NCBI GenBank assembly: GCA_010094045.1
Contig: ML986604.1
Span: 67,512 to 131,511 of the forward strand
Length of the DNA: 64,000 bases
Origin: Lojkania enalia
Lineage: Eukaryota; Ascomycota; Dothideomycetes; Pleosporales
Reading direction: 5' to 3'
The position numbers and the translations under genes are program-made. Shown piece after piece: positions 1 to 12,340 of the stretch. The notes under the pieces are model-generated. The model did not search any database. It saw only the letters and a program-made list of their open reading frames with translations, and was not told the origin of the DNA. Position 1 is the stretch's first letter. Each line of letters starts with the position of its first letter.

Positions 1-3000
1 CGGCGTCTCCTAGTGCGTGTTCCCTGACTAGGGAATTCCCATACCTTCCCAGGCATCCTATGCAGCCTTTATCTAGGTATCAGCACTGGTGCAGGCTTTA
101 AATCCTGAGCAGTGAAGCGAATAAGAATGAGAATCTCACTTAAATTCAGCCACTAGAACAGTAAGTAAGCCGCCCAAATAGGGCCCTTCCCATGTGCACG
201 GTCGTCGAACATATTACCGAACTCGGCGATATATACCTTCGGAGGAATGAATGATGTGCTTTTCTTGGAATAAGGCAATAGACCTCCCCAACCCCATCCC
301 AGATTTCCCAGCTCTCCCCAAGTATATATAATAGTCTTCCTTCGATCCGTGATCAAAGAACATAATATTAACGGCTGGGATACCGCCCACAATGGCTCTG
401 ACCTAGTAGTTTCACACAGTTCCATTGATTTCTGATTGTAGATGTTATTCGTTGAAGGGATGCTTCGCGCAACCCGGGTCAGAACCTGTAATTGTGTTTA
501 TGGGCATCCACATGCATGTTTCGTCGCCGAATATGCCTAGTTCAACTATGGGAATATTTTCTTGGCTAGTTTTGGATCAAATGTTGAACGTAGATCTATA
601 AATATACAAGCTTACTGGATCGATCTTCTGAAAGACGACTCGCAACTACAAGTCCCAATGTTCCACCACTGATTATAGCATAATCGTAGTTATCGCGAAG
701 CTCACGAACTGCACGTTTTATCTATGCATGTTCGGTGAATACTCGAGATGTATTGGCGTTCCATGAGAAAGCTGATCGCTGGAGAAGTGTAAGGAAGAGC
801 ACTGTGGCGAGTAATTGAAGGGCTATCGTGAAAAGATTTTTAAATTCTCTGAAGTCATGCTTGACATCGGGGACTTTATTGCTTCCTAGCAACTGCTGTC
901 CACGGTGGATAAGCTGCGAAGCAAGCGATGGATTACTTCGTACTCTGATAGCACCTGTCACATGTTTCTACTATCCTATTATAGTTGGTCTGTTTTCAGG
1001 CCTATATAGTCTCGCCATTGCCAGCTTCTAGCGAGGCAGGCTACTTACCCTCCTTCAATACATCAATATTTGCCTCAGCAATTGATGCTCCCTGATACGT
1101 GACAGCACCTTGTGTAGCCTTGCGATTATTGTTAGTCAATATCTTGGCGTGAAATATTGCGACTTAAGCCACATTTCGCCCTTGCATGTTGATCATACTA
1201 AGGAAAGTTTTAAAATAATCTGGCCTAAAGAGGGTTAAACCTATAACTAGATTAGCATTCTCAATTCTCTTCTGAATTCAGTCTCCCTCAATGGCCCAGA
1301 GGTGAGTAAAGGAAACGCCAAAACTTTAAGAGAGCAAGTGAATAGGAGATTGAAAAATCGTGGTAAAGTAACCTTCAGGAAAGCGGTTCTTGGCCACCTA
1401 TAATAATGCATGCGATCATGCATGAACTGTGCTACATAAGCACATGAATTCCAAAATTCCTCGGGGAGAAGGGGGAAGGGGGAGAACCACATCTTTGTGC
1501 AAAACGAAGAAAACTTGATATAATAGATGGTGTCCCATAAGCACTTACTAAACCTGAGATTAGACGTACAGGAACCCGCGTCCGAATTCGTGGGTTGAGA
1601 TTACTTGACTGCATCGAAATTACCGTCACATGGCAACGCTTTGAAAGTCTTGAACTGCTTCTTCAGTGTTATTAATGTATTGCTTGCTAAGAGTTAGTGA
1701 ATTAGGTGCGCACTTAGGAGCTTTCTTTTTTACCTTGATTCCAAGCATTTCTTCAGCGACAACGAGACATAGGCTATTATACACTGAGGTATGTGAACCT
1801 GTATGGTAAAGTAGCCATTAATTAATACCGAAACCACAATACATGATGAACTTGGGAGCCGAAAATCTACTATTTAGTCGTGGGATAATAAGTTCCGTCA
1901 TCTAAAGGATCGGGGTTTCCGTGCTAATATTCAACTCGAGGCAATCTTCGCTTGAAAGAAACGCTGTGTCACGAAGCTCTTGCGACCTCTGGAGCTAGAT
2001 GGTTCGATGAATTTGGGAATGTGTAGCAGATTATTGGAAGGGCATTTCTTTGCAGAGTCCAATGTGGTATGCTTTGTTTGAGCAGTGCCAATACACCCCT
2101 GGTGTGGGTAACTGGCAACTAAATGACAGGTTATTAATTCGCAGCATTAGTTTGGTTGATACTCCAATTCATGTTTGACCAATCGTACCTATAGAGGTGA
2201 CCTATAATCTGAGAAGGGTAAGCTGAATGATTCTGATATGGCCTTGCCCTTCCGAAGTGCTTACGAAACCCCATAACGCAGAGAGGGTTTGGATCTTGGC
2301 GACCAACGATCTAACTATTCGTGGTGCAGAGGCGCCGGAAATAACAGGTCGATAGCTATTAAAAATTATTCACACTTTCAAACAGTCTTAAGCTTGTTGT
2401 TAACTAGTAGACGTAATGTGGATTAGGGGTAGGGGTGGGTTGAGGATCCAGGGATGGCGTCCAAATCGGTTTCGTGGTCATACGTTCCTCAACATTGTCA
2501 GTCCTTAGATGTGTGCCGCCCAAATTGGAAAGAGTACCTCTGCCGAGTGAAGAAGACCTCCCTATCCTGTTGCGTGCCCCAATAATCTTAATTGCCCGTG
2601 ACGAGTGACTGGTTCGAATCTTCTTGCCGCCGTGGGCTAAGCAGTCTAAATGCACACCAATGATAGGATCGGTTCTAGTCGTTCCTATTGAAAGATATTT
2701 AGTGAAATTATGGCACAGCCGAATAGTTTCTCTCATATGTCTAACTATGGTGGCAGTCTGGGATGGTACTTAGGATTGATGATAATGCTTTCAGTTGCTT
2801 CCAGCGGGACCGTTGTTCAAAGGCGAGCCAAGTTTACGGTGCAGTATCATCGCATCAAAGTCCGCAGCTTATGGTCTAGAGATAATTTTGTGTCATACTG
2901 CTCCCTTCCGTATACGGAAGTGAGAGATTAGCTTCATGATGTGGAGTTTCTGCTCGCATCGGAAGCTTACAATGTCGAACAGCAAACGACTCTAAGAGTA

Positions 3001-3918
3001 GGTTCGATTTGGACAACTATCCTCTTGGCAAAGAGATACGTGAAATCTTTGGACTCAAAAAATTCGCAGTAGAAATCAGAGGCGGCGGAAGCAACTAAGG
3101 CGTCAGCGAGACTAGCAATGGCTGTCCGGACTAGAGGAGCTTTTGCTCCATCCACACGCCAAAATTGATAGAACAAGTCATTTTCCTTAATGCTTTTACC
3201 TCCCTTACGCTCCTAAAACCCTTTTAATGAGACTACTGAATCATAGGCAGTTAGCGAGTCATCGAGACGTCACCTTTAGAGCACCGGAGTGAAGCTGTAG
3301 TATGCCACACCAGGAAATCTTACGCTAAATCCAAACATATTGGTGAAGTACCCCAAAAACTCTAAGTTCACAAACTGGATACCTCGTGGCCATTCAAACA
3401 GACGAAGCGACTCAAACAACTTGGCACTGAATCATCCCTCTTGGCACTGATTCATCGTCAATCGGGAGCCCTATCCTTGAACGTCTCGCTTGTCCCTCGC
3501 TAGTATCTCATTTTCCGCATTTCATTTGGGATCAACCATTCTCGTCCGCATGGCACTTGCTCATTCGGGTGCGTTCTAGGACAGTGTTGTCCGCTTCCAA
3601 GACTCTGGAGCTTGGCAATACCAATCATGAGGGAGCGTGGCCTGATACCTCCACTGGAACTAGCCAGGTACATTTACTAGGACGGCTTACCCCAGGATTT
3701 TCTACAGCGCGGGGTTGGAAATTCTGGGGAACAACTCCCGAATGACTGGAATAGTGTCAACCAACCCGCTCCGTCCAGGCGACTCTATGCATATCCTGCG
3801 GGAGTAGGGGCCTCATGGCAGACATAGTTGATTCGGTGCTACCAATATATAATGCTGATCCCCGTTCGAGATCACTTCGATCCGAACCAGTCTTACCCTT
3901 TATCTTTTGCCTTCAACC
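1..3918. other. Gene-poor left flank
   Basis: No open frame here reads like a known protein; the longest (110 codons, minus strand, 2404-2736) has no recognisable motif. The stretch holds one LTR-like element (956-1104) and a 20-bp unit repeated twice (about 3421-3456). The last 60 bases are the leader of the downstream MFS gene. Confidence 0.6.
956..1104 (-). mobile_element. Solo-LTR-like element, copy A (149 bp)
   Basis: Seen: a 149-bp element that begins TGTCAC and ends GTGACA. It is flanked on both sides by the 5-bp direct repeat GCACC (951-955 and 1105-1109). Its reverse complement matches 15958-16107 and 16785-16933 along nearly the whole length. TG..CA ends plus a 5-bp target duplication are the usual marks of an LTR retrotransposon, so a solo LTR is the simplest reading. 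A small terminal-repeat element of another kind is possible. No internal retroelement coding sequence adjoins it. Confidence 0.72.
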
Positions 3919-5933
3919 ATGAATGAGAAAAATATCCAGACCGACTCTCGAGACCTCCGCATCGAGGATGTCTCGAACAATTCCCAAGATGAGGTCGCTG
4001 AGGAGGCAAAGGGTGGAGACCTCAACGACATGCCACCAGGCTATTACCGAAACTGGAGGTTCATCGGTTCGGTTGTAGCTGTGGCATTCATGGCCCAGGG
4101 TCTTTATCTCGGTATGTTCGATGGCTATGGCAATACGGGATTGACAGTTCTTCTAACTGTGATTTGTAGGATATGTCTTGCCGGCCAATACCATCACTAT
4201 TATCAATGCAGACCTTGGTCCCGATCCGAACTTTGCGCTCATCCCTATTGTCAAAACCCTTTGTGGAGGTTTCGGTTTGGCACTCGTCGGTAGACTTAGT
4301 GATATCTTTGGGTATTCATAACATCTGGTATACTCACTTTGTATCACTAGCTGATCCTTTAATATAGCCGACGATGGTTCATGATCGCAGGGTCTATACT
4401 AGGCATAATCGGATCATGCATTTGCGTAGGGGCCCAAAACATTGATACGATTCTAGGAGGAACAGTCTTTATCGGTTTAGCAGGAGCAGTTCAAACATCC
4501 TTCAGGTCTGTATATAATCCCGCCCAAAGATCTATTACTGACGGACCACAGCTTCATTCTTATGGAACTGGTTGCTAACAAGCATCGGGCTGTGCTTACC
4601 GGAGCGTTGTTCTTGTCGACTTGCCCGCTTGCCGCATTCGGTCCTTTAATCGCTCGGGCCCTTGCTGGATATACGGCCTTTGGCTGGCGCTGGAACTACG
4701 TCCTAAACCTCATCACGAACACCATTTCATTGGTCCTATTCTACATCTGCTATCATCCGCCGAGCCATAGCCAGCTGCACGAAGGCAGGAGCATGAAGCA
4801 GGAGTTGAAGGAATTGGACTGGGGCGGCATGTTCTTGTTCGTCTGCGGTCTGACGTCTTTCATTCTCGGGCTGTCCTGGGGCGGTGGCCTTTATCCCTGG
4901 GCTTCATACCATGTCCTTGTACCGCTCATCCTCGGATCCTGCGTCCTGGGTGTGTTTGCAATTTACGGCATGTTGCGTCTAGTTTGTTGATGGGGCTAGA
5001 CTAATGGCTGACGATGGACAGAGATATACATGCCTCTCAAGTACCCCGTGATCCCTATGAGAATGTTCGCCAACTACAGATTCCTAGCACTCGCTGGCGT
5101 CGCATCAATTGCAAGTGTAAGCCGAGACTGTCTTTCATTAAAAGCTGCTGCTGACCCCGATGTAGATGTTCTATTACAGTTTGACGGTGATCTGGCCGCA
5201 GATGATTTCGTCTCTCTACGAGAGGGATCAAATCATGATCGGGTTGATGTCTGGCACACTCGGAGGCTCGATAGCATTCGGCCAAGTCGTTGGAGGCGGT
5301 ACGATCAAGCTGGGACAGGGCCACTGGCAACTCAGAGTGTCGGCCCTCGCGATGTGCGGTTTCATAGGAGCAATGGCGGCCACGGACGCCTCAACGCGCA
5401 CGCTCGCGATCGTCATGTGTGCGCTCGGAGCGTTTGCAGTCGGCATTGTTGAGGTGGTTGGCATCGTTGCAGTGCCTTTCACCGTGCCACCGCATGAACT
5501 CGGTCTTGCTTCCGGTCTTCTTGGGTCCTGTCGGTCCACGCTGGGTTCCGTCGCTACTGCCATCTTCTCGAGCGTGTTGACGACAACGAAGAATAAGGAG
5601 ATTCCGCCTAGGCTCATGGGGCTCGCAGAAGAGGACGGTCTATCGCAGTCTTCCATAACCGCCCTAGTCAAGGCTGGTCTGCAGGGCGCCACGGCAACCT
5701 TTGCTCAAATTCCAGGCATCCCGGCTGATAGGGTGTCGGATTATGTGCTGGCGGTCCGGGACGGCAATGTCGAGTCATACCACATGGTGTTCTACAGTAG
5801 TCTGGCATTTGGCGGCCTCGCAGTCATCTGCGCGTTCTGCACGAAGGAGTTCAACAGCCACTTCACCAACACGGTGGACCGCAGACTGCAGCACATGGGG
5901 ACGAGGAAGACAGAAGAGCCCAAGGAGGTTTGA
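3919..5933 (+). CDS. MFS transporter, TRI12 / siderophore-efflux type
   Basis: Predicted 586-residue multi-pass membrane transporter of the fungal TRI12 (DHA2-like, 14-TM) family, which exports toxins or moves iron siderophores across the plasma membrane. Exons: 3919-4111, 4170-4311, 4368-4505, 4552-4976, 5022-5116, 5166-5933; they sum to 587 codons with no internal stop. The MFS loop signature GRLSDIFGRRW is created by joining exons 2 and 3, which supports that splice. The charged N-terminal 40 residues are followed by PGYYRNWRFIG, a typical family start to TM1. The ATG at 3919 is the first in frame; an open TTG codon lies just upstream. The substrate cannot be told from sequence. It lies about 540 bp upstream of the HeLo gene on the same strand. 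Confidence 0.88.
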
Positions 5934-6470
5934 GGAGGGAGGAGTGTTGGTCACATAGGATGGGCTGCAGTACGTCAATGGAATTGGTCGCTTTGGACGG
6001 TAGTGTACTAGCAATGGGATCAGGATTTAAGTTGCAGATGGACCCAGAACTTGCGCCACAAACCCTCTGACCCCTCACTCGTCAATTGCACCAAGCAAGT
6101 GATGGCAAGCCCGAGATGCGCTGGCCAAGACATGACTGAGGGCATTCGCGAATCACACAGGACGCTGCAAGACCGATATTGGCGTGCTGGAGTTCGCCTG
6201 CCCTCAGTGGCCTCGCGGGGCGCCACAGACGGCCGCAAGCATCATGGGCACATGAACAGAACTCGCTGGACACATTTTGCCCCGGCTGATCAGCAGCCCA
6301 GGCCAGACTCTGAGATCGCCTTGCTTTCGCGTATGTCCACACCATGTCTCCTTATATCCTCCCCTCGCCGCCGCAGTTGCTTGGGCGCGAGACCGGGTTT
6401 ATTATTATTTGAACCCTTCACGGGCTGCACTGAGGGCATCCCGCCAGTGGATACCTCCCGCTGCCCCACA
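5934..6470. other. Intergenic, MFS 3' side and HeLo 5' side
   Basis: The frame of the HeLo gene is open upstream to 6051, but those residues look like translated leader (irregular, rich in Arg and Cys). I see no separate gene. Confidence 0.5.
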
Positions 6471-7880
6471 ATGGCAGCAACCAATAGCCTCGATACCCCG
6501 CCAACCACACCACCACCAGCGCCCAAGCTCTCCAAGGCCGATAGACTGAGCGACGTCCTCTCGCTCGCCACCCTCTTCAGCGCCTGCGTTGAGGCCTTCA
6601 ACCTCATCTTCCCTTCCAAAGACTCGGACCACGCCCAGAAGATCGCCCTCGCCAAATTGGGCCTTCAGCAGGGCCGTCTGCTCATCTTCGGCGATGTCGT
6701 CGGCATCTCGTCGCCGCCTGCGAATATCGCACGGCACATGGTCCCCAGCCATCCGGCCGCTACCAACCCGGACCCAAACTTGCCCGTGAATTTTGGTGTG
6801 CGCGATCCCAGACTGGACGATGCCGGTACGAACAAGAAGGTGCGCGCCGCCCTGGACGAGATCGCGGGACGCCCCGCCCACTTGACGCGCGAGGAGTTGA
6901 TGGAGAAATACGGCCTCAGGTCTCCAAAGCGCTTCCAGAGACTTGAATACCCCGCCCTGGACACGAATCGTCTCGAATCATTCCGAGAAAAGTATGCGCT
7001 CTTGCAGGATCTCGCGCGCCAAATTGGCGCAAAAGGGGCGCCACGACGAGCCATGAGCATGACGGTGCAACACTGGACAGTCAGCAACGTCCACAAGTTC
7101 GATTCGTTTGTCAAGACGGTGAAAGAGGAGGTTGACGGCCTGATCACCTTCATGGACGTCAAGGAGAAGGTGGACCGCGCCATGAAGACGGACATCAGGG
7201 CCATGGGCTGGCATCCCGATCTCTCGGGGCCCGTCGTAAGACAGGATTGGGAAAAACTAAGGCTCATCCGCGAAGCTTGCCACGAGGACTATCCCGAGTA
7301 CGTCGAAGTGACCGACTACGCGCTCAACTACATCAGCGAAGAGCTCAAGGGCGCCGGTCTCGTACACCTGATGAAGCAATTCGCGACCCCGCCGCCCACC
7401 CCCACGAAACGCAAGTCTGAAGATGCCACGAAAGAGAAGCAATTGAACGGTTCGAAAAGCCCTGGCAGAGAGCGGCGATCGAGCGGTTTCTTCAACTTCA
7501 AATTTAGCTGGGGCAGGAGCAGCAAAGACCCGCGCTCCCCCGGCTCAAACAACATAACGAGCCCATCCTCACTCGAAGACCCGCAACGCTCGCTCTCCGA
7601 AGCGACACCCAAGGCCGACACAAACAGCCTCGAGCCTGGGCGTTCGCAGTCCATGTCCGCCGTCCCCGATAGACCCGTGCCCGTGGCCCTCCACTCGAAG
7701 ATCGAAAACGCGCCCACAACCGATTTAACACAAACCGACTCCTTTGACGTCGAGCAGCAGAATCCGCTGATGCATGCGGATACAGCGCATAGTTTGGTCG
7801 AGCGGCATGATATGTTTAAGGGGGCGGGGAGGATCGAGACGAGGGATATTAGAGAGATGTCGCATGATCGGGCACGATGA
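6471..7880 (+). CDS. HeLo-domain protein (prion-inhibition/propagation type)
   Basis: Single-exon, 469-residue protein. Residues about 28-75 match the start of the fungal HeLo domain, the cell-death domain of HET-S and of NLR-like incompatibility proteins. They run from LATLFSACVEAFNLI, a Phe/Ala-rich helix, to GRLLIFGDVVGI. Residues about 150-240 carry the second conserved helical part (AMSMTVQHWTVSNVHKFDSF then VKEEVDGL). HeLo domains act in regulated cell death, often by membrane targeting, when vegetatively incompatible hyphae fuse. Residues about 300-420 are Ser/Pro-rich and probably disordered. The tail ends in a charged HDMFKGAGRIETRDIRE segment. I do not see the two pseudo-repeats of the HET-s prion domain. 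The start was chosen as the ATG before MAATNS; the frame is open upstream but reads like leader. It stands alone, without an NLR or STAND partner beside it. Confidence 0.8.
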   Translation: MAATNSLDTPPTTPPPAPKLSKADRLSDVLSLATLFSACVEAFNLIFPSKDSDHAQKIALAKLGLQQGRLLIFGDVVGISSPPANIARHMVPSHPAATNPDPNLPVNFGVRDPRLDDAGTNKKVRAALDEIAGRPAHLTREELMEKYGLRSPKRFQRLEYPALDTNRLESFREKYALLQDLARQIGAKGAPRRAMSMTVQHWTVSNVHKFDSFVKTVKEEVDGLITFMDVKEKVDRAMKTDIRAMGWHPDLSGPVVRQDWEKLRLIREACHEDYPEYVEVTDYALNYISEELKGAGLVHLMKQFATPPPTPTKRKSEDATKEKQLNGSKSPGRERRSSGFFNFKFSWGRSSKDPRSPGSNNITSPSSLEDPQRSLSEATPKADTNSLEPGRSQSMSAVPDRPVPVALHSKIENAPTTDLTQTDSFDVEQQNPLMHADTAHSLVERHDMFKGAGRIETRDIREMSHDRAR

Positions 7881-10267
7881 GGGTGGTAGATGATACCATT
7901 TTTCGTTGACATGAATCACGCTTGTCTTGTTTGAATCGTGATGGCATTGCTAAGGTGCACGTATGCGATGAGCTGATTCGCCTGTCTTGCATTTCACCCC
8001 GCAATTTAATACAGCGCTCTAAGTATATACTTTTAGCGTTTGGAAACAACTAGATGTCTTAGGTATGATGGGTCATACTATTCATATAGAGAAATAAGCG
8101 AAGAGTTTGCACCAGACTGTTCTGCATGAAATATATTCCCTTTCTTGATACACCCTCCTACTTCCCTCACAGCACCGTCCTCCCACTATCCCTATCTCTA
8201 TATCCGATATACAACACACCACAATAAATTAGTCCCAAATCCCCAGCCCAAACCAGATATATAGCCCCCAACTTCCATAACTCGAGCCGTTTGATAAACC
8301 CCCAAAAGATATGAGCATGTGGCATCGGCGTCGGGATACAGATATACAGATATACATATTCTCATGTTGATACTCGCTCACGTACCATTTTCCGTAATCT
8401 TTAGAGATCTTAATAGATCCTCATCCTGCATTTCGTTTTCCTTTGAATAGGCATTTCGGGGAGCGATCCAGGTAGGAAAGGAGAGGAGAGGAGAGGGGAG
8501 GGTCTGTGGTTTATTCGGCACCGGGGAGGTAGTAGGAATTCTAGTTATACTGTATCTTCGGCTAGATTATGTGATGCTTTAGACAAGTTTTAGGGCTGGA
8601 GGGGCATTTTAAGGGGAGATGGCATGGTTTAGTAGGCGGGGAAGGGGAGGGCGCGATGAGGGTGAGAGTGCGCGGATGAATTTTGCTGGATGTTGGCTAT
8701 GGGGGACTGGCTTTTAGTGCGGTTGTTTGGGACACCTGTGTTGGAGGGTTGAGGGACGGTGGAATGGGGAAGGGCCGGACTGACGGAGTATTAGTTGTGC
8801 GGTGAGCGGATTTGTGTTATGGTGTTTGGTTGTGGTTAGATTTCCAGTTCTGTGTCCATATGATTGGTGTTATAGAGCTTTACTTAGCGCGTGAGAGGGG
8901 GAGAATATTGCAGGATGATTACTGCACGGGAAGATTGTTGTTCATTGGAATACGCTGGAATATGTAGATGCGTTTAACAAATGCAGCACGAAGTCTACTA
9001 TATTATAAGGGAAGGCTGTGAAGAGATTTTTATTGGTTGGGTGTTAAGGATGTAATTGCACTATAGAATTGTATTTGGGGACGGGGATTGTGGGTGATAT
9101 TGGTGGACAAATTTGGGAAGTGTTATGTGCTAGTAGATTTTGCGGGCGTGAGTATCAGCTATCAATGCGAGCTTAAAAGGTTTGAAGGCCAGTTGGGCAT
9201 CTTTGCCAAGTTCCTACGTTTCTCGTACAATGCAGAGCTCACCAGCAGGTTTGCAGTTCATGATCAGTCCTTAATTGAGTTCAGTGAGTAAATATAGATT
9301 CCTAAGAAGAACTTACTGGAAAGGAAAAAAAAAAAAAAAAAAGAGATAATTGTTAAGTTTATGCTCGTTCTTGACGGATGACCTCCGCGCACAGGTACTT
9401 CTCCAATCGCGTGGCGTTGGATCTCGTACTTGTCACTATCTGCAGTACTTGTAGATAGCTCATATTGTTAGGGCTTTTGTTCCCCACGTGTTATGCGTCT
9501 GTAGCATAAACGCTGAGTGCTCAGGATATCAAAAAATAGTCCGAACCAATGAATGAAAAGACAAATGACTGGGCAGCAAGGGCAGTCGTGTTCAGCATCA
9601 GTTTTCAAAGTGGTCTCCTGGATTCGTCTTTAGAAAGGCACAACAGCATGAAAGAAGCATACTTAAGCCAAGATATGTTCTTAAATGTCCTGACGGTACA
9701 AGTTGCCCCCCTGATTGTTATGGTGTCTCGTGGGTAGGGATTGGTCTGCGTTGGTAGCACGTGACCTTAGGAGACATGAAGCCGACGACACCTCTCTGCC
9801 GAGAGTACTAGAAGCTTTCTTGAGTATTTTTGATGGGCTTACATGCCTGTTTTAAGGAACTCACTAAGAACCTTTACAAATCCGTTTCGTTCTCGACCCT
9901 AGTCCCAAATCCTTGATAAAGCATGCGAGACCCAGCAGCCGCTTCAGTCTTCGCTTCACGATCTCCTCGACCAAACGCACCATGACACCCTCCAGAAACG
10001 ACCATATGTCACCGGCACGCTATATTCTGAAGCGACACCATATGTTCATTTGTCTGGACCCCACCGGCCTCTCTTGGCTTCTCTCCCAGCGATATTGTTG
10101 CGTCCCTTGACTTTACCCGCGAACGAGGAGCCCTCCCCGCACCACGCAAATTTGCTCTCAACCATTCCTATAGCGACCCAAATGGCAACCCTCCCCGTAG
10201 GCCCCCGATATGACAATGCGACCCCATTGAGGACGCACGCGATCACGAGCCTCAATCACGCCTGCGG
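7881..10267. other. AT-rich intergenic region
   Basis: No supported gene. It holds the 3' side of the HeLo gene, pyrimidine-rich and GGAGA-type simple stretches near 8475-8500, an A18 tract (9325-9342) and the downstream region of the minus-strand enoyl-CoA hydratase. Short frames (for example 9088-9291) show no family features. Confidence 0.5.
9325..9342. repeat. A18 homopolymer
   Basis: Run of 18 A on the plus strand in intergenic DNA. Confidence 0.9.
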
Positions 10268-11388
10268 TCAACGGTGCTGGAAATTGGGAGGCCGTTTCTG
10301 CAGGAATGCTGCTATGCCCTCCTGGCAATCAACGAGCGAGAAGCTGCCGTAGTACAACGACCGCTCAATTTCCAACCCCGCATTCAATGTTGTCGCCTCA
10401 GCTTCCGCGTGTTAGGCGACTGGTCTCGGAGAATTCTTGGCCGAAGGGGTACTTACCCGCTTGTACCGCCTGCTTTGCCAGTCCAATTACGGGCACGGAG
10501 AAGGCCGCCACAGTTTCGGCAAGCTTCAATGCCTCTACAACAACGTCCTCTTCAGCCGAACAAACTCTGTTCACTATTCCGAATCGCTCTAGCTCTGCTG
10601 CTGTCGTCGGCGACCCGGTTAAAACAAGTTCCATCGCCTGAAAAGTCAACAATGGTTACACCACCTCGAATACCAAGACGATGGTATTTGGAATACGGGC
10701 GGGGTCGTTAATGTACGTACTTTGTGCTTTCCCAGAGCCTTTGTCAACCTCTGTGTACCTCCGGCCCCGGGAATGGTACCCAACTTGATTTCGGGGAACC
10801 CGAATCGGGCGTCTGCAGACGCTAATATCATATCGCACTGTGACCTAAGGTCTCAGCAGGCTATGTCGATAGAACGAGAATCCGGAGTAATTTGCCACTT
10901 ACCATAAGCGCCATCTCAAATCCGCCGCCGAACTAATATAGAAAGTCATTTCTTAATTCCTTTCACGGTTGAGCATTGAGTAACACTCACCGCAAATCCT
11001 CGAACCGCCGCAATGACTGGTTTTCGAAAGGTCGAGAAAGCTAATTCTAAATCCTTCAACCAACCGGTTTGATAAGCTGAGGCTGTCGTTATCTTTGCTA
11101 GTTCGTTCAAATCAGCTCCAGCTACAGCATCACATGTCAGCTCCTTCAAATATATTCAATTTGTAGGCCATTGAACTTACCACAGAACGGTGATTCCCCC
11201 ACGCTGCTGAGCACGACGGCTCGAACAGCGTGATCTCGATTGAGCTGTTGTAACGCCCATGTCAGCTCGTTTATCGAATCCTGCGATAGTGCATTTCGTT
11301 TATGCGGGCGATTCAGTTGGAGAACAGCCACACCCACTTCCCTGATCGACGAAATAACGTTGGCAGGCTTAAACCCTTCCGGCTCCAT
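10268..11388 (-). CDS. Enoyl-CoA hydratase/isomerase (crotonase family)
   Basis: 266-residue crotonase-fold enzyme that adds water to an enoyl-CoA in fatty-acid or branched-chain acid breakdown. Exons on the minus strand: 11388-11181, 11121-10991, 10932-10903, 10837-10721, 10637-10457, 10401-10268 (267 codons, including a 30-nt exon). FCAGADL is made by joining exons 1 and 2 and is the usual oxyanion-hole segment. FGGGFE119 and FPE139 supply the two catalytic Glu, exactly 20 residues apart as in mitochondrial crotonase. They are followed by [14 protein letters not shown]. The end, [17 protein letters not shown], is the family's normal C-terminus. No clear mitochondrial presequence or PTS1 tripeptide is seen, so location is open. 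The gene is divergent from the TmpL-like gene, with about 950 bp between start codons. Confidence 0.93.
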
Positions 11389-12340
11389 AGCTGGCTAGCA
11401 GAGGGAAAAGTGATTGGGGTATCCTCCTAGACGAGTAGCCGGTCTTCTGTAGAAGCTTCACTTTGCTTTATATATGTTTTCGATGCTGTTGCAAGACCAG
11501 CGGGCTCAATGCAAGGGTCCTCGCACACAGGCGAGACGCCAGCGTTACTGTTAGCATTCCCTCTAATATGTCTTCACCAGACTCTTGTCCCCTGGAAAGT
11601 TGTAGACGTCCTCCACAGCGCTAAAACTTCCTCAACGGCTCCACTACCCGGAGAGGCTTAGTTATTCACTTCGCTTCGGCTCATTTCACTTCATGTAATG
11701 CGGCCAGCCGCTCTCCGCGTGCGGATCTCTTCTAGGTCAAGGCGTTCGGCGATTACCTGCTGTTGCATGCGTGGGATAGCCGCGCTCCTATTCCCCATTG
11801 ATTCCCGTTTTGGTGTGCGCCCGGCCAATTATTGATGCCTTCCGGTTGCGGAAGGAGTCCGTATATGCTCAGGATAAACAACGAATCCCTGTCGGCACCA
11901 CCGAACGGTCATTTTCTGCACGTTTCCCTTTTCTTGGATACAGACTCTCCTTGTATTTTCTTCTAAACCTTCGGATTTCAAAGCATCTTGTAAGCATTCC
12001 TCGGAACGTTCCGCACTATATCTTGCCGCAACACCACGTTGCTCTCAAGCATTTAATATATCCGTTCCCCACATCTCAGAGCCTAAGTCAATTAATATTG
12101 GGAGTTTATCTGGTGCTACCAGTTTTTCCGTGCATGGAGTGAGGCCTAGCTTTCACACGTCTTTGTTCCATGTGGTCTTGCCTGGCCTTGCAAGCCACGC
12201 TGCAATGGCGTTGTGACCCCAAGCCTCCGTGATGCCATGTGGAAGGAGTACATAAAGCATGCATGCTTGCCAATCGATGATTAATTTTCCTGCCGGTATC
12301 ATCTGGAGTTGTGGTTTCTTCTCTTGTGTGCATTTTTAAG
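11389..12340. promoter_or_regulatory. Shared divergent promoter region
   Basis: About 950 bp lie between the enoyl-CoA hydratase start (minus) and the TmpL-like start (plus). A TATATAT stretch lies near 11470, within about 85 bp of the hydratase ATG. No other gene is supported; a 114-codon frame at 11798-12142 is featureless. Whether the two genes are co-regulated is inference from layout only. Confidence 0.5.

Noticed and set aside
2404..2736. 110-codon minus-strand frame
   Set aside because: No motif, no neighbour support, and residue use looks like random frame.
11798..12142. 114-codon frame in the divergent promoter
   Set aside because: Lies between two well-supported starts and shows no family features.
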